Source: Helicobacter rappini
GTDB lineage: Bacteria > Campylobacterota > Campylobacteria > Campylobacterales > Helicobacteraceae
DNA length: 64,000 nt
Assembly (NCBI RefSeq): GCF_900198625.1
Contig: NZ_FZPK01000015.1
Location: forward strand, 1 to 64,000
Direction: 5' to 3'
Shown here: positions 17,665 through 27,534 of the stretch, in pieces
Numbering within the stretch: position 1 is the stretch's first letter
Layout: every line of letters begins with the position of its first letter
The notes under the pieces: generated by a model
Database searches by the model: none
The model's input: only the letters and a program-made list of their open reading frames with translations
What the model was told of the DNA's origin: nothing
Program-made: the position numbers and the translations under genes

Positions 17665-19545
17665 ATGTTAGAAAAACATTCAAGCGAAAACATTAAAACG
17701 ATAGATAATAACAAACAATTAAATAGAAAACAAAACAAGCTTAAACGATTTTTTCTTACCAATGCTTCTGGAATCTTGTGTTCTCGTGTATTTGGATTTT
17801 TGCGTGATGCCATTCAAGCAGCAGTGCTTGGGACAAGCATTTATAGCGATATTTTCTTTATTGCCTTTAAGTTTCCAAATATGTTTCGGCGTGTTGTGAG
17901 TGAGGGGGCTTTTGTGCAAAGCTTTTTGCCATTTTTTCTTAGTGCAAAGAAAAAGGGGGCATTTAGTGTGAGTATTTTTTGGATTTTTCTTTTTTTCATT
18001 CTCATTTTAAGCATACTTGTTATGTGGTTTGCCCCTTTTATTACAAAGATTCTGGCATTAGGTTATGATGAAGAGAGGATTAGTCTTGCTATGCCACTTG
18101 TGCGTATCCACTTTTGGTATCTTATATTAATCTTTATTGTAACTTATCTAAGCACACTACTGCAATATAAAAATATCTTTTGGGTTAATGCCTATAATAC
18201 CGCACTTTTAAATATTGCTATGATTGTGGCTATGCTGCCTTATCAGTTTCAAACGAGCTTAACTGAAAAAGAGCTTTTTGAAGCTGTGTATATATTAAGC
18301 TATGCAGTCCTTATTGGCGGTGTGTGTCAAATACTCATTCATTTTTATCCGCTTTATAGGGCGGGATTATGGAAGTTGCAGTATATTGGTATGCTTTCAC
18401 TCAAAAAGTGGTATAGAGATTCTAATATGACTATAAGTTTTAGGGGGATAAGATTTGGGAGTAAAGATTCTATTGCTTGTCATGTTGAGCGTAGCGAAAT
18501 ATCTCATATAGAATCTAATTCCACCTTAAATACCGCAAACAATCTAGATTCTAAACAGAATCTAGAATCTAAAAAAAGCATAGATAAAAATTCTGCGGAA
18601 GTATCTTTGAGTGATTTTGTGGGTTGTGTAGATATTGAAACAAGGAGTTACCTAAAGGGTAATGACGCAGTTTCAATATCAAACTCCCGCAAAAGCACCA
18701 AAGAGACAACGCAAGACTCAAGATTCTATACAAAAGCAAAACACAATATCTTACGCTTACTTGCTGACATTAAAGCCTTTTTTAAAGCCTTTTTCCCCGC
18801 TATGCTTGGGGCTTCTACCGCACAAATTATTGCTATTATTGACTCTAGTCTTATCACACTTTTGCCAAATTCAGATGGAGGCGTTAGCACACTAAACTTT
18901 GCAAATAGAATCTTTCAGCTACCTTTAGCCATCTTTGCTATTGCTATCTCTAGTGCATTATTCCCAACCATTGCAAAGGCGATTGAGCGAAAAGATGAAA
19001 AAATAGCTTTGCAAAATCTAAAAACAGCCTTTTGGTTTTTACTCATAACGCTTTCTATTTGCACGCTTGGTGGCATTATGTTGAGTAATGAAATCGTATG
19101 GCTTTTGTTTGAGCGAAAAAACTTTGTAAGAGAAGATACCCTGCAAGTTGCATGGGCGTTTATCGGCTATATGGCAGGACTCTTAGCCTTTGGCTTAACG
19201 CGGATTTTCTCCCTCTGGCTTTATGCGAAAAAGCAACAAGCAAAAGCGGCAAAATACTCTGTCATCGCACTTGCGGTTGGCACACTGCTTTCTGGAATCT
19301 TTATTTTTTTCATGCGATATTTTAGTATTACAGATGGCATACTTTGGGAATTGCGTTATTTTATAGTTGCACTGGCTGGGAGTATCGGTGGTGTTGTGCT
19401 TTTTGTTTTCAATATAAAAGCATTTGGGATTCACAATTTTTTAGCTATAATCTCGCATAAAAAATACGCCTTTTACCTACTTTTAGCACTTGGCGTAACA
19501 TTTAGTATATTACAAATTTTCAAGCACTTTTTTCACATTACATAA
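17665..19545 (+). CDS. murJ: lipid II flippase MurJ with repeat-derived cytoplasmic loop
   Basis: Polytopic inner-membrane flippase that moves lipid II across the membrane for peptidoglycan synthesis. The N-terminal RVFGFLRDAIQAAVLG and SEGAFVQSFLPFF motifs are typical, and a second lobe starts at FFPAMLGASTAQIIAIID. MurJ usually has 470-520 residues; this one has 626. The extra 110-120 residues (about 247-365) sit in the loop between the two lobes. They contain ACHVERSEISHIES followed by LDSKQNLESKK, a copy of the dispersed repeat. The flanking helices are undamaged. It is followed by cysS after 14 bases. Confidence 0.92.
   Translation: MLEKHSSENIKTIDNNKQLNRKQNKLKRFFLTNASGILCSRVFGFLRDAIQAAVLGTSIYSDIFFIAFKFPNMFRRVVSEGAFVQSFLPFFLSAKKKGAFSVSIFWIFLFFILILSILVMWFAPFITKILALGYDEERISLAMPLVRIHFWYLILIFIVTYLSTLLQYKNIFWVNAYNTALLNIAMIVAMLPYQFQTSLTEKELFEAVYILSYAVLIGGVCQILIHFYPLYRAGLWKLQYIGMLSLKKWYRDSNMTISFRGIRFGSKDSIACHVERSEISHIESNSTLNTANNLDSKQNLESKKSIDKNSAEVSLSDFVGCVDIETRSYLKGNDAVSISNSRKSTKETTQDSRFYTKAKHNILRLLADIKAFFKAFFPAMLGASTAQIIAIIDSSLITLLPNSDGGVSTLNFANRIFQLPLAIFAIAISSALFPTIAKAIERKDEKIALQNLKTAFWFLLITLSICTLGGIMLSNEIVWLLFERKNFVREDTLQVAWAFIGYMAGLLAFGLTRIFSLWLYAKKQQAKAAKYSVIALAVGTLLSGIFIFFMRYFSITDGILWELRYFIVALAGSIGGVVLFVFNIKAFGIHNFLAIISHKKYAFYLLLALGVTFSILQIFKHFFHIT
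18476..18516 (+). repeat. VERSE-type dispersed repeat inside murJ
   Basis: CTTGTCATGTTGAGCGTAGC and the following bases encode CHVERSEISHIES in frame. This is the cleanest copy in the window. Confidence 0.7.
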
Positions 19546-19559
19546 CACTAAGGAAGACA

Positions 19560-21059
19560 ATGAAAGTTTATGATTCAAAACATAGGGATAAAATAGATCT
19601 CGTTCCGCTTAACTCAAATGAAATACGCATGTATATATGCGGTCCGACGGTCTATGATGACGCACATTTAGGACATGCTAGAAGTGCTATTAGCTTTGAT
19701 TTACTCGCAAGATTCTTAGAGACAAAGGGCTATAAAGTCATAGTCGCTAAAAACTTCACAGATATTGATGATAAGCTGATTAATAAATCCTTTCAAACTA
19801 AAACTCCACTCAATGAACTAGCAAAGCATTATATCGATAAATACTTGCAAGATATGGAACCTTTAAATGTGAGAAGAGCCCACTTTGAGCCTCGTGCAAC
19901 GGAGTTTTTAGAATCTATGTCAAATTTTATAGAATCCTTATTGCAAAAAGATATAGCCTATCGTTTGCCAAATGGAGATATTTGCCTTGAAGTGAGTAAA
20001 GATAAGAGTTATGGCACATTAAGTAGGCATTTAGATGATACAGATTCTGTGCATAGAGTTGAGGTAGAAGAGGGCAAGAGAGACCAAAGAGACTTTGTAT
20101 TATGGAAAGCATACAAGGGAGAAAATGATATAGGCTATGAAAGCATATTAGGCAAAGGCAGACCCGGCTGGCATATTGAATGTTCTGCTATGATTGATTC
20201 TGTATTAGCATATAAAGATAAAGAATTTTGCATTGATATACATGCTGGTGGGCAGGATTTATTCTTCCCACATCATGAGAATGAAGCCTCACAAACTCGC
20301 TGTTTGCATAATAAGGAACTTGCGAAATATTGGCTACATAATGGCTTTGTTACCATTAATGGTGAGAAAATGAGTAAGAGTCTAGGAAATAGCTTTTTTA
20401 TTAAAGACGCATTAAAGGTATATCATGGCGAAATACTGCGTAACTATCTCATAGGCACACATTACAGAAGCCCTTTGCATTTTAATGAAGAAGATTTACT
20501 GCAATCAAAAAAAAGGCTTGATAAAATATATCGCCTTAAAAAAAGGCTTGATTATGAAAAAGATTCTATACCTAAATTTTTACCATTTTCTAATGACACA
20601 GATTCTATAAAAGCAAATGAATGGGAAGAGTTTTTTAAGCCTTATATGAGTGAGATTCTAAAACAAGCTACAAAAGATTTTAGTGAAAAGTTTCTAGAAT
20701 CTCTTAGCGATGATTTAAATATCTCACTTGCCCTAAGTGTGATTGAAGAGTTTATAAAAGAGGCAAACGAACACCTTGACACACAGCCAAAAGATAAAGC
20801 CTATAAAGCTCAAGCAAAAGCAAATCTAGCATTAATCGACTTTGTGCTAGGACTTGGGACTTTAAGTTATAGCGAATATTTTCAGCTTGGTGTAAGCGAT
20901 GAAGAAAAGCTAAAGATTGAAACTCTCATAAAAGAGCGACTAGAAGCAAAGGCAGTAAAAGACTTTGTAAAAGCAGATTCCATACGAAATACTCTAGAAA
21001 ATATGGGTATAAGCATCATGGATAAAAGCAAAGAGCATACAGAATGGGAGAAGTTTTAG
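19560..21059 (+). CDS. cysS: cysteinyl-tRNA synthetase
   Basis: Class I aminoacyl-tRNA synthetase. The zinc/HIGH region YICGPTVYDDAHLGHARS, the zinc-binding residues around GWHIECSAM and HAGGQDLFFPHHENE, and the KMSKS loop GEKMSKSLGN are present. Length 499 is slightly above the usual 460-470. The extra residues lie after the KMSKS loop, where KDSIPKFLPFSNDTDS and nearby words resemble the LDS-rich inserts of other genes here. Start ATG 19560 follows AAGGAAG. It forms an operon with murJ. Confidence 0.95.
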   Translation: MKVYDSKHRDKIDLVPLNSNEIRMYICGPTVYDDAHLGHARSAISFDLLARFLETKGYKVIVAKNFTDIDDKLINKSFQTKTPLNELAKHYIDKYLQDMEPLNVRRAHFEPRATEFLESMSNFIESLLQKDIAYRLPNGDICLEVSKDKSYGTLSRHLDDTDSVHRVEVEEGKRDQRDFVLWKAYKGENDIGYESILGKGRPGWHIECSAMIDSVLAYKDKEFCIDIHAGGQDLFFPHHENEASQTRCLHNKELAKYWLHNGFVTINGEKMSKSLGNSFFIKDALKVYHGEILRNYLIGTHYRSPLHFNEEDLLQSKKRLDKIYRLKKRLDYEKDSIPKFLPFSNDTDSIKANEWEEFFKPYMSEILKQATKDFSEKFLESLSDDLNISLALSVIEEFIKEANEHLDTQPKDKAYKAQAKANLALIDFVLGLGTLSYSEYFQLGVSDEEKLKIETLIKERLEAKAVKDFVKADSIRNTLENMGISIMDKSKEHTEWEKF

Positions 21060-21202
21060 GTTTTGTTTTTCTAAATTAAGTATTCCGTGAAAAATTCGCA
21101 AATATTTTTGAGTTTTCATGCAGAATAACAAACATCAGTTTTAATCGTAATGTTTATATAACAGAATCTCTGCTTGCAAAATAAACAAATCAAGGTGGCA
21201 TT

Positions 21203-21898
21203 ATGAATATTTTTACAAGGTTATTTAAGGTTAGCACAACAGGAACAAAAATCAAGATTCTAGCGTTTGCAATATTTGCAAATATAGCTTTTGCTAATGA
21301 GAGTTTGCAAAAGTTGTTTAATGAATACAATGTAGGCAAAGACAAGCAAGAGTATATCAACAAAGAATGCAATAAGGAAGTCCTTAAAGATAATTTCAAG
21401 GATTTAAGTAAGATAGAGCAAATCTATAAATTTGAAGTAGCACGGATTGATTGTGAAGTGAATAACTTAGGCGAAGTGCTAGGCTCAACACAAGGCATTT
21501 TAGCTTCACTTAATTATGGCTATGATGAGTATGACAAGCTTTTAAACAAATACTACAAACTCTACCGCGCTGAAGTAAAAAAGCAAAACAAAACCACACC
21601 AACAGGGGCTTTCTCCCACGAGCCGAGTATCCAAAAAGGGCAAGATACACTGCTAGAAGAACAAAGAGCGTGGCTCAAGCTCCGCGATAGCTATGAAGCA
21701 TACACAAAGGCACACCACGCACATATTTATGACATAAATGGCGGTGGCACGATATATAGCATTGAAGCAAGTAATGCTCGGTTAGGACTCTTAAAAATGC
21801 GTGTAAATGAGCTATTTTCACGCTATTTGATGATGATAACAGATGGTGGCGTAGAATTTGATAGTATATTTGGGTGTAATGTAGGTGGAGATATATAG
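21203..21898 (+). CDS. periplasmic LprI/DUF1311-like protein
   Basis: An N-terminal hydrophobic segment (IKILAFAIFANIAFA) predicts export. The C-terminal half contains LLEEQRAWLKLRDSYEAY with conserved Trp and acidic residues, the hallmark of the DUF1311 family (lysozyme-inhibitor LprI-like). Cysteines at NKECNKE and RIDCE could pair. A lysozyme-inhibitor role is known only for some members and is not shown here. AAGGTGG precedes the ATG. The gene stands alone between cysS and a convergent chemoreceptor. Confidence 0.65.
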   Translation: MNIFTRLFKVSTTGTKIKILAFAIFANIAFANESLQKLFNEYNVGKDKQEYINKECNKEVLKDNFKDLSKIEQIYKFEVARIDCEVNNLGEVLGSTQGILASLNYGYDEYDKLLNKYYKLYRAEVKKQNKTTPTGAFSHEPSIQKGQDTLLEEQRAWLKLRDSYEAYTKAHHAHIYDINGGGTIYSIEASNARLGLLKMRVNELFSRYLMMITDGGVEFDSIFGCNVGGDI

Positions 21899-22110
21899 GC
21901 TCAAGTTATAGCTAAATCCTGCAAGATTCTATGTTTGGCAAAGTCTCTCTTTTAGCAAACTTTTAGCAAAATAGGGTGCATTAATCCTTGCATTATTAGA
22001 ATCACACCTTGCTCAAATCACTCAAAATATAAGAATCTAGCCTTTCATTTTACTTTCCAAAGTTTTAGAATCTATCCCCACTTCATAAAACTCTTAGAAT
22101 CTTAGCCAAA

Positions 22111-24057
22111 CTAAAACTTCTTCATATTTGCATCTTGTAAAATATCTTGTGCGATATGCTCTACACCTAGGCTAATCTCTTGCGTTTTGTGTGCGGTTTG
22201 CGTGTTATGATTTGTTATCTCTTCTAGCTCAACAATGCTTTCATTGATATGCTCAATACCCTCCATTTGCACCTTAATCGACTCGCCCATATCATTGATA
22301 CTTTGCACAAGCAAATTCACACTTGCCCCTATCTCGCCAAGACTCTTTTGTGTGCGTTCAGCCAAGTTTCTCACTTCATCAGCTACAACTGCAAAGCCTC
22401 TGCCGTGCTCCCCTGCCCGTGCTGCTTCAATCGCTGCATTTAATGCTAAAAGGTTAGTTTGATCAGCAATCTCTGCGATAAACCCTAGAATCTTTTTAAT
22501 ATCATCGCCTTGCTGCACCACTTCTTGCGCCTTACTATCAACACCCTGCATAGATTCTGTAATCTCTCTTACCGCATTTGCCGTCTCTTCTAGCGACTTG
22601 CTTTGCTTCTGTGTGCTTTCACTCATCGCCATTACAGAATCTTCTAGCTCTTTTGCCTTAAGATTTAGCGATTTTGCAAAATCAAGGCTTGTAAAAAGCA
22701 TTTTGCGTATCTCTTCGCCCAAATGCCCCACACCTTCATTCATCGCTTGAAGTTCGCCTTGTAAGTTCTGTGTTGTCCCATTTTCTTGCTTTTGGAAGTC
22801 ATTTTCAGCGTAGCGATTTAAAATCTCAAGCACACGCGAGACATTCTCATCAAGGGAAGTTAGCATTTCATTAAATAGCACGCCAAGTTGCGTTAGCTGC
22901 GGATTATTCGCATTTGTCTGTATCTGCAAATGCAAATGCCCCTGCTTGATATTCTCAACCGCTTGGAAAAATTCCTGCAAACTCTTTGTATCCTTTAAGA
23001 GATTATGCTGGATTGTCTCTACATTTTCATTGATCGCTTCTGCCATTTCTTGAAACTCATCGCCACTGCGGAGTTTCAAAGGATTCACACTTTTTTGCTT
23101 GTGATTTAAAAAGTCAAAAAACTCTAGCAAACTCTTTTTAATGCGTCTAATGGGCTTTAGCAAATACGCCAAAATCACATACAACGCCACCACAAGAATA
23201 AGGGCAAAAATGCCTAGCATAATGAAAATAGGTTTGTTGTTTTGACTTAGCTTATCGGCTATGCGAGATTCTGGGATAATGGAGCATAGTAGCCATTGCG
23301 TTTGAGATTCTACCTTGCAAGTTGCGATATTAGAATCTAGTTTAAAAGTCGGTGTGTCCGCGCTAAAGCTACTTTTTATCGCTTGAGCCAACTCATCACT
23401 TTGCAAAATCTTATTCTCATCATTATGGCTAACATAATTGCCATTTTTGTCTATGATGATAATCTCTTGTTCGCTTGTATTCTCATCTTGTGCGTGGATA
23501 TAGGCATTGAGCGATTTTAGGGCAATATCGCTACTAGCCACACCGATGAATTTGCCATTTTCAATCAGCGGAGAGGCAAAGCCAAAAACGGGGATTTTAT
23601 AAGAAGCCTGAATCCACGGCTCACTTAGCACTTCATCTTTGAGTGAATTTTTAGGGATTTGATACCAGCTTCGTGTGCGGGGGTCATAGCCATCTTGTGG
23701 GTATTGATGTTTGCCATTACCCCGTAGCATTCTCCCGCTAGATTCTATGCCGATATAAGTGAGATTAAAATCCCCTGATTCTTGGATAAGGCGGAGATTT
23801 TGTGTCATTTGGGATTCATTTAAGCCACTTGCAAGGGCTTCTTTTGCGAGTTTATTAATAAGGCGTTTTTTCTCATCAATATAGACATCTATGAGATTTT
23901 CTAATTGCGTTACTTGCTTTTCTTGTGTCTCATACTCAATGAGTGTAATGGTCTTTTGTGCGTTAAAATACACAAACCACGCCAAAATGCTAAAACTCAC
24001 AAGCACCATTAAAGTCGTGCTGATAGATACCTTTGCGTTGATTCCTAGTTTTGTCAT
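22111..24057 (-). CDS. methyl-accepting chemotaxis protein with dCache sensor
   Basis: Transmembrane chemoreceptor, 648 residues. One helix near 13-32 and a second near 276-300 bracket a periplasmic double-Cache domain. Its ligand-pocket motif is DPRTRSWYQ, followed by [17 protein letters not shown] and GVASSD. A long HAMP/linker region leads to the signalling hairpin with [32 protein letters not shown]. The Arg-x-Trp-Tyr and downstream Tyr and Asp resemble amino-acid-binding dCache receptors, but this is inference. The C-terminus ends NMKKF; the second receptor in the window ends KRRKF. Confidence 0.9.
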   Translation of the reverse strand: MTKLGINAKVSISTTLMVLVSFSILAWFVYFNAQKTITLIEYETQEKQVTQLENLIDVYIDEKKRLINKLAKEALASGLNESQMTQNLRLIQESGDFNLTYIGIESSGRMLRGNGKHQYPQDGYDPRTRSWYQIPKNSLKDEVLSEPWIQASYKIPVFGFASPLIENGKFIGVASSDIALKSLNAYIHAQDENTSEQEIIIIDKNGNYVSHNDENKILQSDELAQAIKSSFSADTPTFKLDSNIATCKVESQTQWLLCSIIPESRIADKLSQNNKPIFIMLGIFALILVVALYVILAYLLKPIRRIKKSLLEFFDFLNHKQKSVNPLKLRSGDEFQEMAEAINENVETIQHNLLKDTKSLQEFFQAVENIKQGHLHLQIQTNANNPQLTQLGVLFNEMLTSLDENVSRVLEILNRYAENDFQKQENGTTQNLQGELQAMNEGVGHLGEEIRKMLFTSLDFAKSLNLKAKELEDSVMAMSESTQKQSKSLEETANAVREITESMQGVDSKAQEVVQQGDDIKKILGFIAEIADQTNLLALNAAIEAARAGEHGRGFAVVADEVRNLAERTQKSLGEIGASVNLLVQSINDMGESIKVQMEGIEHINESIVELEEITNHNTQTAHKTQEISLGVEHIAQDILQDANMKKF

Positions 24058-24330
24058 TGAGTAGCCTTTTATATTGTGATAAACAAGTAAGCGTAAATAT
24101 CATACACAAAAAAACAAAAAGTTGTCTTTTTTATAGCATAAAAGCATTGTAAATATGTATTTTGTGTATTTTATGCACTATACATTGTATATTGCAATGC
24201 AGGTTTATTATGCCATTTTATTGTTTGATAAGGAAAGCTTGCGTTGATAATCTAACAAAAACAACAACGCAATAATTAAGTAAGGATAAATACCATGACA
24301 ATATGGCGAAAAGTGAAGTTAGACAATAAA

Positions 24331-24957
24331 TTAGAATCTATACATATAACGCGCAACAAATGAGAAAGTCTCTTTTGAATAATATTCATTTTTATCGCCA
24401 TCACTATAAAGATATGTGCCAGTATGTGCCTCTATAAATGGAATCTTACCAAGCAATTCTATCACATGCTCATTTTGAGTCCAACGCACACCAATATTTA
24501 ATGCCATATCAAATGCTAGTGAGTTTTGATTACTAGAGCTACCCCACCAATACCATGAGTTTAGCCAATACACACCACCCACTTGCAAACCAGCTATAAC
24601 GCCTAGATTCCCATCAGCAACATTTGTAATGTTATATATCACATCAGCACCAACGCCAAATTGCATAACATAGAAATTAGCCCCACTAAAGAGTGCATAA
24701 CCACGCACACCTAAACTATTACTAAACCAATATTCATAACCACCAAGCACACCATACGCTGCAGTTGTATAGCTATATCTATAAGTGTTCCTGTTATTTG
24801 TCCAATGATACTCATTTTTCTGTTGCAAAAGCGAAGTCCCAGCCTGCAAACCAACAAAACCACCACTTTTTTCCTCTTTTAATCCATCGGCATAAGCCAT
24901 ACTAGAAATAAGTGCCAATGATAAAACACTTGTCTTTATACTCTTTTTAAATCTCAT
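24331..24957 (-). CDS. Helicobacter-type outer-membrane beta-barrel protein
   Basis: A 208-residue precursor with a signal peptide ending SSMAYA. Alternating beta strands follow: GGFVGLQAG, YGVLGGYEYWF, LGVRGYALFSG and IGVRWTQNEHVIELLGKIPF. The C-terminus is SFVARYMYRF, ending in the aromatic residue required for outer-membrane insertion. It fits the Helicobacter outer-membrane protein family (Hop/Hof/Hor-like) in its short form. Start ATG 24957 has an AAGGAG site. A T13 tract lies inside its promoter, so expression is likely to vary between cells. Adhesion or porin function cannot be decided. Confidence 0.82.
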   Translation of the reverse strand: MRFKKSIKTSVLSLALISSMAYADGLKEEKSGGFVGLQAGTSLLQQKNEYHWTNNRNTYRYSYTTAAYGVLGGYEYWFSNSLGVRGYALFSGANFYVMQFGVGADVIYNITNVADGNLGVIAGLQVGGVYWLNSWYWWGSSSNQNSLAFDMALNIGVRWTQNEHVIELLGKIPFIEAHTGTYLYSDGDKNEYYSKETFSFVARYMYRF

Positions 24958-25306
24958 GATTTCTCCTTAAAATTTGTAATGAAGTTGGCATTCTACAAAA
25001 AAAAAAAAACAAATCAAGGGTAAATGGAATATTGTGTGGATATATGAAATTCCAAGTGTTATAAAATCTAAAATACTCATACAGGGATAAACTGACAATA
25101 GTTTGAATATTTAAATCTAGAAAGAAATGTTTATTGTCGGCTTATTCCAGTCGTGCCATATCGCACAAAATGTGGGGCTTAAAACTGCAGTTAATTAAGT
25201 GTGGGATTATGTTGGATTGCCACATAATTGCCCAAAGCCCATGGTTTTAGAGACTCTTTTTAGCCTGTGGTAAAAATGCAAAAGATTCTAAAATATATTT
25301 TATAGG
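24958..25306. other. intergenic stretch upstream of the outer-membrane protein gene
   Basis: Besides the promoter above, it holds a stem ATTATGT-9-ACATAAT (25206-25228) between the small repeat protein's end and the promoter. I see no further gene. Confidence 0.4.
24990..25017 (-). promoter_or_regulatory. promoter of the outer-membrane protein gene with T13 spacer
   Basis: On the minus strand TTGATT (25012-25017) and TAGAAT (24990-24995) are separated by 16 bases made of TG, thirteen T and G. The repeat (A13 at 24997-25009 on the plus strand) is almost the entire spacer. Each slippage step changes the -35/-10 distance, which should alter promoter strength. Confidence 0.7.
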
Positions 25307-25600
25307 TTAATAACTCTTGACATAAGAGCCACTAGAAGCTTTATATTTTTTTACTTTGCCATTAGCAAGTCTTATAGCAATGCTACCACCGCCCACATTT
25401 ACACCTACAGCATCTCTATCGGGGTATGTCCTTTTATAAGATCCACTTATACTATACTGCTTGACTACATTTTTCTCTACACATGCCACCCACTCATCAT
25501 CACAATCACATGCAATTACATTTGAACCGACCGATCTTTTATAAGATCCACTATCATATATTTTCGCTTTGCCTTGATCGATTTTTACGATATATGCCAT
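25307..25600 (-). CDS. small repeat protein with SGSYKRS units
   Basis: A 97-residue protein without signal peptide. It contains three short units built around SGSY: DSGSYKRSVGSNVIAC, SISGSYKRTYPD and ASSGSYVKSY, spaced by 30-40 residues. Each is followed by a beta-rich part such as GGGSIAIRLANGKVKKY. The DNA repeat CTTTTATAAGATCCACT occurs twice (25431-25447 and 25539-25555). The pattern suggests beta-propeller-like blades, but 97 residues give only two to three blades. It would need to assemble as a multimer or be a fragment of a longer protein. ATG 25600 with GGGAG upstream is preferred to the TTG two codons earlier. Function unknown. Confidence 0.6.
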   Translation of the reverse strand: MAYIVKIDQGKAKIYDSGSYKRSVGSNVIACDCDDEWVACVEKNVVKQYSISGSYKRTYPDRDAVGVNVGGGSIAIRLANGKVKKYKASSGSYVKSY

Positions 25601-25641
25601 TTCCAACTCCCTATTCGCTACTAATCATTATAGAATGGAAT

Positions 25642-27054
25642 CTAGCCAAGTTTATATTCCGTCTCTAAGTATTTTGTATAGATTCTAGAATCTTCAAAAT
25701 CTTTATTATCCATCATCTTTATATGGAATGGAATAGTCGTTTTAATCCCTGCGATTTTAAACTCTTTTAGGGCGCGTTTCATGCGTTTTATAGCTTCTTG
25801 TCTTGTCGCACCCCACACAATGAGTTTGCCAATCATAGAATCATAAAACATAGGCACGACATAGCCACCATAAGCATGTGTATCAAGCCTTACATTCGCA
25901 CCACCCGGGGCAATCCACTCTGTGATTTTACCCGGACATGGATAAAACTTTTCTGGATCTTCTGCTGTGATTCTGCACTCTATGCTATGCCCTTTAAATG
26001 TAATAGAATCTTGACTAGGAAGTTTCTCACCCTCTGCTATGCGTATCATCCACTCTACTAGATCAAGCCCGCTTACCATCTCACTCACGGTGTGTTCGAC
26101 TTGCAAACGCGTATTCATCTCCATAAAGTAAAAATCTTTATTATTAGAATCGAGTAGAAATTCAAAAGTCCCTGCACCTACATATTTAATATGCTTGGCG
26201 GCTTTAATGGCGGTATCAAGCAAATTCTTCCTTACCTCATCACTTAAGACAACTGCTGGAGTCTCTTCAATCAATTTTTGCTGTCGTCTCTGCATAGAGC
26301 AATCTCTCTCGCCAATATGCACGACATTACCATGCTTATCAGCTAGAATCTGCACTTCAATATGCTTTGGCTTATTAATAAACTTTTCCATATAAATTGT
26401 GCCATCACCAAAGGCGCTTAATGCCTCACTCTCAGCAGCTAAATATAGATTCTTTAAAAGCCCTTTATCAGGCACGACACGCATACCCCTGCCACCACCA
26501 CCTGCTGCGGCTTTGAGTATGACAGGATAGCCGATTTTATCCGCTACCTCTAAGGCTTCTTTATAGCTTTTTAATGCCCCATCACTCCCTACAATCACAG
26601 GCACACCTGCTTCTTTCATGCAGTCTTTTGCCTTTGATTTATCACTCATTATCATCATTACTTCTTTGCTAGGACCGATAAACTCAATATTATGATGTTC
26701 GCAAATCTCAACAAAGTTTTGATTCTCACTCAAAAAGCCATATCCGGGAAATATCGCATCTGCTTCAAATAAATCCGCTGCACTCATAATAGCCGGAATA
26801 TTGAGATAGCTTTCACTGCTTTTTTCCCCACCAATACACACTTTCGCATCGGCTACTTCAAGATAATGTGTATCTTTATCAGCGATAGAGTGTATCGCAA
26901 TAGCTTGTTTTCCCATCTCTTGAATCGTGCGTATAGCACGCAGGGCAATCTCACCACGATTTGCGATAAGAATGCGTTGCAATTTCTTTTTTATAACGCC
27001 GCTATTTTCATTTGTGTCTTGCTGCTTACTCTCTGTTGTCTTTGCATTACCCAT
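25642..27054 (-). CDS. accC: acetyl-CoA carboxylase, biotin carboxylase subunit
   Basis: ATP-dependent carboxylation of biotin on AccB, the first half-reaction of fatty-acid synthesis. Motifs: ILIANRGEIALR, the glycine loop KAAAGGGGRGMRVV, the catalytic HIGERDCSMQRRQQKLIEE, FMEMNTRLQVEHTVSE and the Arg-containing AGTFEFL region. Length 470 is about 20 above normal because of a polar N-terminal extension before LQRILIANRG. ATG 27054 follows AGGGG. It is nine bases downstream of accB, in one operon. Confidence 0.95.
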   Translation of the reverse strand: MGNAKTTESKQQDTNENSGVIKKKLQRILIANRGEIALRAIRTIQEMGKQAIAIHSIADKDTHYLEVADAKVCIGGEKSSESYLNIPAIMSAADLFEADAIFPGYGFLSENQNFVEICEHHNIEFIGPSKEVMMIMSDKSKAKDCMKEAGVPVIVGSDGALKSYKEALEVADKIGYPVILKAAAGGGGRGMRVVPDKGLLKNLYLAAESEALSAFGDGTIYMEKFINKPKHIEVQILADKHGNVVHIGERDCSMQRRQQKLIEETPAVVLSDEVRKNLLDTAIKAAKHIKYVGAGTFEFLLDSNNKDFYFMEMNTRLQVEHTVSEMVSGLDLVEWMIRIAEGEKLPSQDSITFKGHSIECRITAEDPEKFYPCPGKITEWIAPGGANVRLDTHAYGGYVVPMFYDSMIGKLIVWGATRQEAIKRMKRALKEFKIAGIKTTIPFHIKMMDNKDFEDSRIYTKYLETEYKLG

Positions 27055-27063
27055 AAGATACCC

Positions 27064-27534
27064 CTAGATTCTCTCAACCATAACAAGCTTTGTGCCATAC
27101 TCAACAGGCTGTGCGTCATTTACCTCTATCTCTACGATCTTGCAGTCAAACTCTGCTTCAATCTCATTCATAATCTTCATTGCCTCAACAATGCCTATTG
27201 TCTGTCCCTTTTTAATCGTATCACCCACACTTACATAGGGTGCTGCACCCGGACTTGGTGAGCGATAAAATGTGCCTACCATAGGAGAAGTGATAAAATC
27301 AGCATTATTTGCATTTGCAGGTTTTGGACTAGATTCTATGGTTTGTGTTGCAGGTATAGTTTCTGTCTTTTGTATAGGTGCAGCTTGTGCTACTTGCTGG
27401 ATAACTTTGTCTGCTTTTAGCTTTTTGCCTTCTTTATTGAGTTTTAGCAAGAAGTTCTCTTGCTCTAAGCGAAGTGAAGCAAGATCTGAATCATTAAAGA
27501 GCTGGATGAGTTCCTTTATCTCGGATAATTTCAT
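27064..27534 (-). CDS. accB: biotin carboxyl carrier protein of acetyl-CoA carboxylase
   Basis: Carries biotin between the carboxylase and the transferase. The C-terminal biotinyl domain has VEAMKIMNEIEAEFD, whose Lys is biotinylated, and PMVGTFYRSPSPGAAPYV just before it. The N-terminal part MKLSEIKELIQLFNDSD is typical, and a Pro/Ala/Thr linker joins the two. ATG 27534 is chosen because GAAGGA lies about six bases before it; an upstream in-frame ATG at 27552 lacks this. It precedes accC. Confidence 0.93.
   Translation of the reverse strand: MKLSEIKELIQLFNDSDLASLRLEQENFLLKLNKEGKKLKADKVIQQVAQAAPIQKTETIPATQTIESSPKPANANNADFITSPMVGTFYRSPSPGAAPYVSVGDTIKKGQTIGIVEAMKIMNEIEAEFDCKIVEIEVNDAQPVEYGTKLVMVERI

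Noticed and set aside
26866-27261. Plus-strand frame of 131 codons over accC/accB
   Set aside because: It is antisense to two certain genes and cysteine/leucine-rich, as shadows of such genes are.
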